Positions 33,910-44,460 of a stretch of DNA of 64,000 nucleotides are shown in pieces. Every line of letters begins with the position of its first letter. Positions within the stretch are counted from its first letter, which is position 1. Both the position numbers and the translations under genes were made by a program. Below the pieces are notes generated by a model that worked only from the letters and a program-made list of their open reading frames with translations, was not told where the DNA came from and made no database searches. The stretch is from Mytilus californianus (Eukaryota; Mollusca; Bivalvia; Mytilida; Mytilidae), in contig NW_026262668.1 of the NCBI RefSeq assembly GCF_021869535.1, positions 9,842,348 through 9,906,347 of the forward strand, given 5' to 3'.

Positions 33910-34140
33910 CCGTTATAAATTTCATGCATCCGAAGCGCTTTTCTGGATTTACCTTCATCAGAAATATTTGAAAGCAAAGGATGTATAAGAACCGAAACAG
34001 TTGAAGAGCTATACGACCAAAAAGGACCTAAAAATAGCCATATCCATCTAAGGTCAACTTTTTCTGAGGGAGTAGAAACCTTAGTTTCTAAATAATTTCA
34101 AAATTATATAAATGGACAATTTTAGAAATGTTTGTTATAA
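33910..34140 (+). repeat. Dispersed repeat fragment, insertion specific to block B
   Basis: Block A runs from CCTCGTGAAATGTG to TAATACAACACAACC without it. The insert, with CATCCGAAGCGCTTTTCTGG and GAAGAGCTATACGACCAAAA, is recognised from memory as a frequent mussel repeat. Confidence 0.55.
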
Positions 34141-34185
34141 ATCATGTGTTATACAACACAAACTTAGTAATAAAGTTCAATAAAT

Positions 34186-34380
34186 ATGAAACGTAAATAC
34201 CATATTTTTAAAGATGGGTCGTTCAAGAATACTTTGCCTAAAAGTAGACAGAAGGAACAAGGTGCAATCAAAAACTATAAGTCGTGGAAAGGCAGACCTT
34301 ACCATGGCAGAAACAAAATTCAAAGCGCGAATGCGCTAACAAGGCATGGGCTTTGCTCATTGTTGAAGGTCGCACGGTGA
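34186..34380 (+). CDS. Small basic reading frame of unknown nature
   Basis: 64 codons, very basic (KRKYHIFKDGSFKNTLPKSR, KSWKGRPYHGRNKIQSANAL). The last 12 codons are already inside the PLE-tail insertion at 34,346, so the natural end is lost. Block A has the same DNA at 14,440-14,590 with a stop and frameshifts. It is most likely a remnant. Confidence 0.25.
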   Translation: MKRKYHIFKDGSFKNTLPKSRQKEQGAIKNYKSWKGRPYHGRNKIQSANALTRHGLCSLLKVAR

Positions 34381-34464
34381 CTTATAGTAGTTAATTTCTG
34401 TGTCATTTGGTCTCTTGTGGAGAGTTGTCTCATTGGCAATCATACCACATCTTCTTATTTTTTA
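34346..34464 (+). repeat. PLE tail inserted in reverse orientation, block B only
   Basis: GGGCTTTGCTCATTGTTGAA, GGTCTCTTGTGGAGAGTTGT and CATACCACATCTTCTTA. Block A passes from AAGGCA to TTTATCGTATAATA at 14,594, the empty site. Confidence 0.8.
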
Positions 34465-34768
34465 TATTTTGTCGTACAATAAGCAGTACGCATACATGCA
34501 AGTGTTCCAATTTTTGAACTAATACATGAGGAGATCCTTTGTCATATGTCACGAAATAATTTCATAACAAATATCACCGGTAGACCCATTATCAGTTATG
34601 TTAAAACCTTTTACCAGTATGAAATATGAAATACAATGATTTACTACCACTTGATATTGTCAAAGGAACGTGACGTCGTGAATCAATTTTCACACATGTA
34701 TACACTTTAATTCATAATCATTTCGAAATTTCAAGTCTTTGTTTATTGTCTCAGACTCGAGCATCATG

Positions 34769-34947
34769 TAGTCCTATAACATATGACTTCGGGGGCTTTA
34801 TTTTCTATTTCTATTTTTTTCTGATATTTTCTTTTTACTAATTTTGCCAATTTTTTTTAACTATCAACGTGCGTTAAAAAAAATTAAAATATCAGTATAA
34901 AAACGTGCATATAAAAAAATTGAATAAGAATGTGAAGTTATAGGACT
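34769..34947. repeat. Decayed counterpart of the 14,895-15,033 inverted repeat
   Basis: The left arm is complete. The right arm retains only TTATAGGACTA. Surroundings match block A. Confidence 0.6.
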
Positions 34948-35632
34948 AGAGTATCATGGCGGATTCCTGGGGAATTGCAAGTTGGTGTCAGGCATCAAAA
35001 TCTGTCATGTATGTTGCATTCCACAAATCATTATTACCTTAACCGTTTAAAAAAGTCTTACAATAATCCATAACCTTGAATTGAGAAAGTTCAGGTACGT
35101 GCTATCTATATAAATACCAAATTGACAATTGTTCCTCAGATTGATTATTCTAAGAAACCATTAAAGTCTAACATCCTTTTATTAAGTCAGATCATAGTTA
35201 AGTAGTCGCACTGGCTCTCATCTACCTCTTTTTTGATAATCAACCGCAGACTCAGAATTTTAGTTAGAAAACCTGACCCCACATTGCAAATTCTGATGTA
35301 GTATCCTGCTAGTGCACAGATTAATATAAAAGTTTGTTAAAAACAATTCTATAGCCAGACACTAAGATTCATTCTGATTGATTACATTCAGTTATCAACG
35401 TGACTACATTTGTACCCATGGAATGATAACTTTGAACTTCAGTATATTATATACATGTACATGTATAAGACACATGCGGATCCTAGGATTATGAACAGGG
35501 GAAAAACTAGGCAACGTTTAGAATAAGACATGTAAAAAGTCTATGAATTAATCATATATAAAGCTCTACAAGGGGCCCTAGACCCTCAATCCGCCTCTGC
35601 CAGTTTTCAGCCACTTAACCAGGATTTCTCTC

Positions 35633-35657
35633 GGGGGGGGGGGGGGGGGGGGGGGGG
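35633..35657. repeat. Poly-G run of 25
   Basis: Block A has only a few G at the matching place (TCTGGGGTTATTTGTAG at about 15,728). The exact length is probably unreliable sequence. Confidence 0.8.
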
Positions 35658-36260
35658 ATATTTGTAGTCATGAAGCTCTAGCATTTAAAAATAGAAACTT
35701 CATTTGGAATGTCGTCTTTGTTTGTTTCCACTAATTCCTTTATTGTCATATATAAGCATACATATAATTATACTTGTGACAAATACAGATCATATTTAAA
35801 TAAACGGCAAAAAATCCTTCCCACTCCTTCAGGTATGATGTATATCCATGCTTATTCCTTCAATACGAGGGGTTCATAAGTAAGTCTTTCCTGCTTGTTT
35901 AGTTAACTTACCTAATCAATTGGATTTAATGAACTTTGTCTTTTATTTTGGTTTTAAACAGATTACTTTCGTTTTCAGTAGGAGCTAGTTCCTATTTGAT
36001 TAAAGGGAGACAATCTAAATATTATTTTAAATATTCCACAGGTGACTTAATGTGCGCTAAAATTTAAATAGTTTACTCATGTGATCAAAATATAAACAAA
36101 CTATATCTTGAAATACAATTCTTTTTTCACAATGAAAACCGTGTGACAAAATAAAAACTAAAACTTTGACAGAATTAATATTGATCTTTTTAAAACAAAT
36201 TAAGACTGTCAATGTATAACTCTGTCATGAAACATCAGTTCTTTAATAATAAGAAATCAT

Positions 36261-36426
36261 AGGCGGATCCGGGGGGGGGGGGGTGCTAGGGGGACCCGGG
36301 GCCCCTTTTGTGGAAAAAATTTAGTTGATTATATAGGGAATCACTGAAGCATGACTGGAGAGGGCCCCCTTAGGTCAGTCAGCGCCCCCCCCCCCCTCTT
36401 TGTGAAAAGTTCTGGATCCGCCACTG
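36261..36426. mobile_element. MITE with GGCGGATCC ends, second copy in window
   Basis: Same ends and core as 21,531-21,675 (GTTGATTATATAGGGAATCA, GGTCAGTCAGCGCCCCC). It lies within the 309 bases (36,240-36,549) that are missing from duplication copy 2. Confidence 0.8.
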
Positions 36427-36439
36427 GAAATTTCAAAAA

Positions 36440-36600
36440 AGGAAGAAATGTTATGTAATATCATTTCCACTGGAATATATATTACAGTATTTGTTCCTAA
36501 CAGAACAAAGGGTATAGAACATTGGTTCCAAAAGGAATAGATTTTATGGCATTGTTTATAACAAAGTTTCCAGGGGAACCTCTGGTCGGCGGAACAAATA
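36440..36600. repeat. Cluster of short GGAAC/GTTCC palindromes
   Basis: TTTGTTCCTAACAGAACAAA, GGTTCCAAAAGGAAT and GTTTCCAGGGGAACC occur within 110 bases. The theme is that of the array at 1-480, but spacing and sequence between palindromes differ. Confidence 0.5.
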
Positions 36601-36984
36601 TACATTGACAACTCAGTCTCTGCCTCCCTACATATCACGGTTAAAATAACGTTTTCAAGTGTTGCATGAAAGGGATTCGTGAGAATTATAAATTGAGATG
36701 TTCACTTGCTCAAATTAGATTACTAATATATCGTTTATATAATTGTTTATACAATCATTATCAGTGGTGCATTCAAAAAAGGGGAGGGGAAGAGAGCGGT
36801 AGAAAAATTCAATATTTGCTTAAAATCGTTAAAAAATCACATAACTACGCTCAGCGTTTTTGTTACCATTTCGGTCAATTATCCCCATAACCAGTCCTCG
36901 GACCCTCGACCCGCCCCTGATTATGAATACTACCGTCTATTTATATTATTGTGACATGTGATTTTCTTTATTTTAGGAAAATAA

Positions 36985-37158
36985 CGAAATGTTATATGAT
37001 TGCCAATGATTAACGTTAGTAAATTATAGGTAGCCGTACAACCCAAACAATGAGCCAAACCTATACAGTGTAGTAAGCTAGTTAAATCACCGATAGGTCA
37101 ATATGCAAAAACAATTCAAACAAGAAAATCAATGGTCTGATGTATTGATAATCAATAA
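36985..37158 (-). repeat. PLE tail, left part (split by the 2.5-kb TIR element)
   Basis: ATGTTATATGATTGCCAATG, ACAACCCAAACAATGAGCC and AAACAATTCAAACAAGAAAA are diverged forms of the tail. The right part is at 39,669-39,800. Confidence 0.7.
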
Positions 37159-39668
37159 CACGGCCGTCACTCGGTTAACCGAGAGATTGGTCGGTTAATC
37201 TACCTGAGTATGCGGCTATATGGGCGGTTGGTCTGTTAATCGGGTCGGTTATAAATACGTCTGTTAAGAGTAAAACGCACAATTTAACGGTAAACTCTGT
37301 TAAATATTCAGATTTTTTGCATAGTATTAGAACCAAATCAAAAAAAGAAAAGTGTCTGCAAAAATGATATCTATCATAGAACATTTTCCACCTGTAAAAA
37401 CATTTCATAGTCTGCGCAGTTTCAGTAAAACTAAAAGGCGTCGCGCAAGTATGTGGTATTTATGCTTATACGCATAGCATTTTTTGGATAAAAGGCGAAC
37501 AATTTTTTTTTTAAATATCATTTAAAGGACACAAAATAGTACTTTGGTTCTAAAAAATAAATTGACATTAGTAAATATTTCATAATTGTAATATAACGTG
37601 AGTAATACCACAGTTTAGTGAATATTAGGGGAATAAAGTCTGTTAATGGGTTGGACAATTTAAATTGTGTCAGTTAAGAGTTATTTAGCCACGACAATAG
37701 TTTTTCTACCTTTATATTTTCCCATTGAAAAAGTTAAGAATGAGATGTACTTGAGTAGAAAAAATGACAATACGGTGCAACAGTATCCTTCTAGTAAGAG
37801 CATTTTTATTTTTACTTTCTTTGCATTTTATTGAAGGGTGTGTCACTTCAATATAGCGTGATATGGATTAGCCGCTGGAAAATGCATGCATTTATTATTA
37901 ACGTTTTCAATCAGCCGTATTTTTTGTGTCTGTTCAAAGTCTGCAACATCTATGAATCTGTCATGTGTTGCAATGCAGCTGGTTAAATTCCATGCGTTTT
38001 ACGATATGCATTGTCTTTTCTACCTTGTCATCATTGTCATTTTCTGCCTAAGGAAATGTCTGTACCAAGTAAGGAATATGACCGTTGTTTACTATTCGTT
38101 AGTAAGACGTGGTTCCTAACAATAAATTGACATTAGAAAGTTTTTTTTCTATCAATATTTGTGTTGGGTGCTGATTAACTTTATTGTGTAACAAAAAGAA
38201 TATTTTATTTTCCTGGAAATCACAACAAATGCATAATATTAATTTTATTTTTCGAGTAATGGCCCGGTGTATTTCCATTGTAAATTATTTAGCCGACTAG
38301 CAGTCCGCAAACGTGCTTGTTTTTGTATCGAGTGACCTCAAGGTGGTGTAGAGAAAGGTTGATGTTGAAAGGTTTGTTTAATTTGTATGCAATTATAAAC
38401 ATATTTCAGTCCATTTGATAAAAAATGTTAAAAAGTGAAGACTAAATTATGTATATGTTACACATGGTATTATAATTTCAAATGTTTAATTTGAATTTTC
38501 CGCGATGTTTAATCACTACAAAGTAACTACCAACCGATATATCAGTACTTTATCGAAACTTTGTGGAAACTTTATGTGATAATCTAATGCAGTAATATCA
38601 GATACATCATTGGCAACATATCACCATATTTTATTGTAAATTAAGATCAAGTAACAACTTGAAGTCATTAGATCACACTTTTAATTTTCAAAAATGACTT
38701 AAATAAACAAAAAGCAATATGTACGACCAATAAATATCTGCACACACATTGAAAGTACCATGCATATGTTTAACGTTGATCTATTATGACTGAATGTGTT
38801 ATTTGAATATATGATTTTACTTACTGATGTTTAGTTACATTACGAATTCTATCTCTGATTTATATACTGGTTACCAATTTAGATGACAAATTGGTGTCAT
38901 TCATAACAATGAAACAGAATCCACATGATATATGCGACCATTCTTGGATGAAATTAATATTACTTTAATATTACACTTTTTGAAACCATTTTTATCAATT
39001 TTCAATTTCCATTGTCTAAATTTATGTTTCATTGTTCATGTGTTGTTTACGTATATTTTAGCCACTCGTCTTTTGTTCCGATAACACCCCATATAGCAAT
39101 CAAATTATACTTTTATTGCCATTCATAACTCTGAACAGACCAATTAATAGACCGGGTTTTATACATCCGACCCATTAACAGACCAGGTTTTTAATAAAAA
39201 TTGATTTATGTCACCAAAATACAGATCTTCGTGTAGATTTTTCACATATTGATATTAATATGGTTAACAAACATAATGCCTGTCTTTTTTCGATGTTCAA
39301 AATATTGCATGCAAGAAAATTCAACCAACTTGTCATTTTTTGTACATTTTGTGTTTGTAAAATGTGTATAAATTTATTGATGAGTAACCCGCCTTTTCAT
39401 TTTATAGATCGTTTATCGAAGCTAGAAAAAAAATAATTACACCGCTGGATTCAGTACACTGAATTGTTTTGGCAGACATGAATAGTTTTTATGATAAAAA
39501 TATATTTAAAAAGTTATACAATGAAACATACTGACCTTGCTATGATTTTCTCGATAACACCTGATTAACAGACTTTAACCAACCCGATTAAAAGACCAAC
39601 CACCCATATAGCCGCATACTCGGGTAGATTAACCGACCAATCTCTCGGTTAACCGAGTGACGGCCGTG
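37159..39668. mobile_element. 2.5-kb TIR element with AATAA target-site duplication
   Basis: The ends CACGGCCGTCACTCGGTTAA and following bases are inverted repeats of about 95 bp, nearly identical at both sides. Each end is itself built of short palindromes such as CGGTTAACCG. AATAA flanks it (37,154-37,158 and 39,669-39,673), and block A has a single AATAA there (16,681). Subterminal copies of TCTGTTAATGGGT and its complement lie at about 37,637 and 39,160. No transposase frame is visible; the longest open frame (77 codons at 37,886) resembles nothing. It is therefore non-autonomous. Superfamily is not assigned: the 5-bp TSD and long palindromic TIR do not match the common types I know in bivalves. 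Confidence 0.88.
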
Positions 39669-39800
39669 AATAAAGAAAAACCAATTACGACAGACAGCAA
39701 CCAACAACAACCACTGAATGACAGGCTTAGGATTTGAGACAGACACATAAAGCCCCGGAGTGTCGCGAGGTAAAGCATGATTGTGAGCGCTCAACTATCT
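39669..39800 (-). repeat. PLE tail, right part
   Basis: ACAACAACCACTGAATGACA, GAGACAGACACATAAAGCCC and GGAGTGTCGCGAGGTAAAG, matching 21,112-21,230. Confidence 0.7.
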
Positions 39801-39975
39801 CCAACCTGGGACAGTTTATATAAATATCATTTGAAACACAAGAAAAAACTGTAAAATGTTTGTTTTAGATTTTTATTCATAAATTTTGAAATAATTAAGG
39901 CTTGTATTACTTTGGTGTTTGTTGTTTGATGACAAGACAGGTTTTAGGATTTGCTCCAATTTTTTGGGAGGACTC

Positions 39976-41545
39976 TTTTAGTAGGTGATAATATATGAAA
40001 TTGAATGTTTCCAGATGATCGGAACATTATACAAACACACCGGGCATCCAGATCAGAAATCGTGGAGGGATACGAATCCCGAGGACCAATTAATGAACAG
40101 TTTGTAACGGTATGTAAGTAAAATCTGGATCCGATTCCCAGGAATTATGCTCCAAATAAACCAGATTTTATCTACATACAAACGTAGCTGAATTTTTTTT
40201 GTCGTGCTAGTTCATAAGACAGTCCCCAGGAAGACATGTGACCTTACAATGGCACCTTTTTCTGACACCAAGTCGACCAGTCTTTAATCTGACTCCTAAA
40301 TACTTCGTCCCAATCACTTTTAAGCATAGCCACTACCGTTTGTAAAAATAGTAAATAAAGCACCCCTCCAGCAAAAACCTCTGGGATTGTTTTGACATTA
40401 TCTCTTTCCAGATGAACATCGGATTATCTATATGCCCAACCAAAATGGCTGATGTTATTAAAATAAAACATTAGTTTGTTTGCTTGTTTGTGTTTAACGT
40501 CACTTTCAGCAATATTGATTGTCATGGCAACTATTTTTTTGTTGTTGTTTTTGTGTGGAGGGACCAGGAGTAATCAGAGATAATCACCAACTTATCAATT
40601 AAGATCAGATTTGAAAACACTTCTCCATGAGTAGGGTTCGAACTTTTAAGCTCAGAGTGGAAAGGTTTACGAAAATAAAGAAAAATCTATTAAAATAGTA
40701 ACGGGTAAAATGACCATTATGATTTAAAAGAAAATGCAAATGAAAATAATGTATAAAATTAAAATATTCAAGTGGGGTCGATATTTTACTTTTATAAAAA
40801 CCAGTGCCATACAAATCTGTGACCAGTCATTAATTTAGGTAACAATGATCAGTCTCACTTGAAAATATAAAAAACTGTTAACTCGAGGAACTTGTAATAA
40901 AACTTATGTTTCTTCCTCATTACATTGCTTTTTAACACTATAAGGTATTGTATATTAAAATAAAGGAATCGTATTTTTGGCAATGGAAAAAGAAACCCAT
41001 TTATATAAAAATGTATTACTTATTTTTTTTAAGTACATTTTCCAATTCCTCTTTCTGGATAGAATGAAATTTTTAATCAAAAATAAAAAACAAAAAACAC
41101 TACACCATCATTTGACAAAATGAATGAGCAAAAATACCAACCATTGACATGTTAATTTTAGGAGATTAAGGTATCAGTTGTCTGTCTATTGGTCCCATGT
41201 CCTACAACAGTTGATAAACTTTTTATTACAAGAATCTTGATTTGGTTATTTCTTCGGTAACAAAAAGTAGAGGCATAGTAAATGCAAAAAATATGTAAAA
41301 CCTCTTTCCACCTTCCCAATTTTCTAAGTGTTTGAACATAGTTCTTATCATGATAACCAAGTTTGTATAGCACGGCAGTCCGTTCATAGTCACGGGAATG
41401 TTCAATACAGTTATTAATACAAAATATTTTCTGTGATAAATTTAGGTTGGTACTTCAGGAATTTATTCCCAAAGAAACATTTCAAAACAATTTTGCACAA
41501 AACTGTCGTATAAGCCTGCTGTTCTTGTCAAATGTTATTATAATA
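39976..41545. other. Non-coding part of duplication copy 1
   Basis: From 40,309 on, it is matched by 46,722-47,960 in copy 2. It contains an imperfect stem-loop at 40,111-40,182 (GTATGTAAGTAAAATCTGG and its near complement) that lies in DNA absent from copy 2. Open frames here (for example the minus-strand 71 codons at 41,158) are present in both copies but resemble no known protein. Confidence 0.5.
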
Positions 41546-41547
41546 TA

Positions 41548-43013
41548 CTGTTAAAAAAAAGAAACGCATAGCTCGGATGAATTTTCAAAATGTAAAATAT
41601 ATATTTTACAAGGTAAAATGAAACGGTCAATTGCATCTTCGAATTTTTAAAGGTAAGTTTTAAACTTTAAAGCAATTTGGCTCTCTGCCACATATAATTT
41701 GCGACTCGCTAAAAGTGCATATGACCTTTTTCGCCGCGAAATTTTGCTAACGTTTTTCACGAGAATTTTGTGGTCAAGACAACTCAATTGTTACGCTTTT
41801 GCGCATATAAGGACCAAGTTTGAAGATTTAATTCAACACAACGTTAAAACGCTGCCATTCGAAATATCGTTATCGGCCGTCTCTAGGCCGGAGTGTCCCA
41901 AAGTGAAGTAGCAAGAACTGAAAATGTTAACCAGAGCACAATTTCGCGACTTTGGAACAGATAACAGCAGACTGGCTGTACTAATGACCGCCCGAGGAGT
42001 GGACGACCTCGTCTAACGACTCCTTGGCAAGATCGCCACATCGAGGTATTTCATCTACGGAATCGAACCGTTGCCGCAACAGCCACTGCAGTTGAGATAC
42101 CAGGATTGAGAAGAATTAGCTCAGAAACAGTCCGCAATCGACTGCGACAATATGGCATTAGACCCAGGAGGCCGTATTTTGACCCGTTTTGAGGCCATTA
42201 CACAGACGGAATAGAGTCCAATGGTGCAACAGATTGAGGGGCTGGACATTCCGCAACTGGCACATAATCTGGTTCAGTGATGAGTCCCGTTTTATGCTTC
42301 AAGGACTCGTGTCTACCGGCGCATGAATGAACGTTTTACTCCCTCGTGTGTCCAGAAAGTGGACAGCTTCGGTGGAAGAAATGTCATGATGTGGGCGGCT
42401 ATCTCTAATGACCGTAAAACGGAATTGGTACATGTTCCGGGTAATTGAACGGCTCTAAGGTACAGAGACGAAATTCTCGAACCTCACCTTATGCATGTTT
42501 TTGACCGACAGAGGGAGTTATTCCAGCAGGACAATACTAGGCCTCGGACAGCACGTTTAACAATAGACTACTTGAGAAGAATAAAATCAATGTGCTACCT
42601 TGGCCTTCAAAATCACTGGACTTGAATCCTATTGAGCATCTATGGGACCAACTGGATAAACGTGTGCGCCAGCGTCAAACCCCGCCTCAGACCCTTGATC
42701 AGCTCCGACAAATGTTGTAACAGGAATGGCGAGCGATTCCACGCAACAACATTAGAACATTGATAGCATCCATGCCGAGGAGATACGTAGCAGTCTTAGC
42801 AACGAGAGGTGGTCATACACGGGACTAACTTTAATGGCGCCGGTAGTAACTCTAATTGTGATAAATTGACTTTTATTCATCAATCTCGAAGAAATTGACC
42901 GTCCTCTTCTCAATCAAACACGTTTTGAGTGAATATCTTTATTAGTAATCTCCATTCAAAATACATGTGTTAAAATTCTTAAAAATCCATTATGCGTTTC
43001 TTTTTTTGCAGAG
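41548..43013 (+). mobile_element. Tc1-family DNA transposon, inactive (copy 1)
   Basis: Inverted ends share AAAAAAAGAAACGCATA just inside the termini (CTGTT.. left, CTCTG.. right), flanked by TA (41,546-41,547 and 43,014-43,015). Length 1,466 bp, usual for Tc1 elements. The DNA with TA and flanks is duplicated at 47,963-49,415. Confidence 0.92.
41930..42830 (+). pseudogene. Tc1-type transposase, broken (DD34E)
   Basis: DNA-binding part remnants: VEIPGLRRISSETVRNRLRQ. Catalytic domain: IIWFSDESRF, LFQQDNTRPRTARLTID, then LPWPSKSLDLNPIEHLWDQL. Between the second Asp (QQDN) and the Glu (PIEHL) there are 34 residues, the Tc1 signature. Lesions shared with copy 2: a stop after VPGN at about 42,445, a 1-base loss in TTGAGAAG-AATAAAATC near 42,580, and stops in the N-terminal third. 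The WD of LWDQL is intact here and changed to LEDQL in copy 2. Confidence 0.9.
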
Positions 43014-43565
43014 TATATATAGCATTATATGGTAAAAAAAAGCAGAAGACACCAAAGGGACAAATAGAAATCGTAAGTCGAAGAAAAACAGACAAGACCA
43101 TTGCAAAAAATAAAGAGAGAAGCGAAAAAAAGACAAAATCAGTTAACAAATCGCTACACAGAAAACTAAGACATGATAGGTGACTTATAATTACGCACTA
43201 CCACTTCCTTTGAGTTTGATTGGTAACCATATCTCATTTTTATATGATAGTTGAGCAATCCCATCCACAACCGGGGGTGATCTCGTATCCTGTTCTATTC
43301 GTGTTTCTCATTCTCAAGTAAAAATTCGGTAAAGAGTCAAATAATTCTGTTTATTATTATTCCCTGTCAGAAAAATTTAAAAAAAATTTAAATGAAAAAT
43401 TCTGATGCTAAATCTGTTTTTAATTTTATGAACATTTATTATATACAACGTCTGAATAAACGGGTATTATATATTAATAATCATGTTGCATTGTTAGAAA
43501 GTACATTTTTCTTTCCCTTTTATATATAAGTTCAAAATGTCCGGCGAATAATTTGGGGCAAGACA

Positions 43566-43590
43566 TTTGGGCTAAATCATTTAGCCCAAA
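43566..43590. promoter_or_regulatory. Perfect 11-bp-arm palindrome upstream of the small gene
   Basis: TTTGGGCTAAA-TCA-TTTAGCCCAAA, about 180 bases before the ATG at 43,769. The same sequence stands at 49,992-50,016 in the other copy. Possible dimer-binding site or foldback; function not shown. Confidence 0.5.
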
Positions 43591-43710
43591 CGTGCATATC
43601 CCGACTTTTTAATTATAGCTTAAATTTGTAGTGTGATCGGATTATAATGGTTAAATGACAAATATTATTCTTTCGTTTTACATCTGAACACGTGATTGAT
43701 CCGCCGTCCT

Positions 43711-43743
43711 CTTATATATTTCATTATTAATATTGTATATAAA
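43711..43743 (+). promoter_or_regulatory. TATA-like core promoter of the small gene
   Basis: Two candidates: TTATATATT at 43,712-43,720 and TATATAAA at 43,736-43,743. The first would put transcription start near the TCTCAACACC stretch at about 43,747 and leave a leader of about 20 bases before the ATG. Both are kept in copy 2. Confidence 0.4.
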
Positions 43744-43768
43744 TTATCTCAACACCAAGACTTGCATA

Positions 43769-44024
43769 ATGTCTGGTAAGTATTCTCATTTCTACCACTT
43801 AAGTTCTCAAATTAGTTAAAAACTATAATACTGATGCTCGATGCCAGTTTGATGCTGTTCATTCAAAAGAAACAGTAAACCATAAGTTTCTTTTGACGGA
43901 AGGAACAATTATTTTGCCTTTCTATGAAGTTACTTCTGATAATTTTCCATCTATATTATTTATCTAATTTCAGGCTACCCACATCAGAACAACGACTGTC
44001 AAAATTATCCTTAACAACCTGGTG
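43769..44024 (+). pseudogene. First two exons of a small Tyr/Pro/Gln-type gene, stopped at codon 16 (copy 1)
   Basis: Exon 1 is ATGTCTG (43,769-43,775), ending in a textbook donor G|GTAAGT. Exon 2 starts after TAATTTCAG at 43,974. Together they read MSGYPHQNNDCQNYP, then TAA (44,012-44,014), then QPG before another donor-like GT|GTAAGC at 44,025. A CAA codon in place of TAA would give an open exon, so I read the TAA as a Gln-to-stop change. The alternative is a true very short peptide. The start resembles N-termini of Tyr/Pro/Gln-rich proteins (CYSTM-like or similar), but 15 residues cannot settle this. No later exons are seen. Confidence 0.4.
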
Positions 44025-44369
44025 TAAGCTTAAAAAACTCTTGGAAAACCGCGAATAATGCATAAATTGATTATAATATGGAATCTAAATAATACTTTGT
44101 TCAGTATTGATATTTTGTTAGAAACGAACATTTTGATACCAAATCCTATATAGATGAAGCGAGATCTTATCAATTGACAAAACCATCCGAATTCTATATA
44201 TCACCTGTATAATGCATATATCTAGATAAAAGTTAGGGAAAAAAAGTACTACATGTAATTAGATAGAACAAGTGACAGAATGATTAACCTCATTTCTCGT
44301 TGTTTAATTTTATTCACTGGTATAATCAGCTTTATTTGACAAAAAAACTGTATTATGCCTTTTTATAGA

Positions 44370-44460
44370 GTTGAAGGTCCTGTGGTCACCTATAGTTCAT
44401 CTACAACGTTTGGTCTCTGGTGGATAGTTGTATCATTGGCAATCATACCACATCTTGTCT
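44370..44460 (+). repeat. PLE-tail fragment (duplication copy 1)
   Basis: TTGAAGGTCCTGTGGTCACC, TGGATAGTTGTATCATTGGC and AATCATACCACATCTTG are diverged tail sequence. The counterpart is at 50,786-50,870. Confidence 0.7.

Larger units (their letters stand above)
26960..39975 (+). repeat. Paralogous block B (second copy of the large direct duplication)
   Basis: The counterpart of 1,070-21,515, in the same orientation. It starts with AAACGATCTTACAT..GATCAACATGTTC at about 26,990 (1,108 in A) and ends at about 39,975, after GTGTTTGTTGTTTGATGACA (21,454 in A). Insertions in B relative to A are 27,046-28,543, 29,408-29,690, 32,410-32,860, 33,910-34,140, 34,346-34,464 and 37,159-39,668. Confidence 0.85.

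Noticed and set aside
35633-35657. Poly-G run as a possible G-quadruplex element
   Set aside because: A single homopolymer without loops, absent from block A; it is more likely a polymerase or sequencing slippage product.
37886-38119. 77-codon frame inside the 2.5-kb TIR element as a possible transposase
   Set aside because: Too short, no catalytic motif, and composition of random AT-rich DNA.
40605-40660. GGGTTCGAAC resembling a tRNA T-loop
   Set aside because: No acceptor stem, anticodon arm or D-arm can be built around it. No tRNA or rRNA gene was seen anywhere in the window.
41158-41373. 71-codon minus-strand frame conserved in both duplication copies (also 47,573-47,788), and the 69-codon frame at 40,605/47,019
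   Set aside because: Conservation is explained by the recent duplication of non-coding DNA. No motif and no start context.
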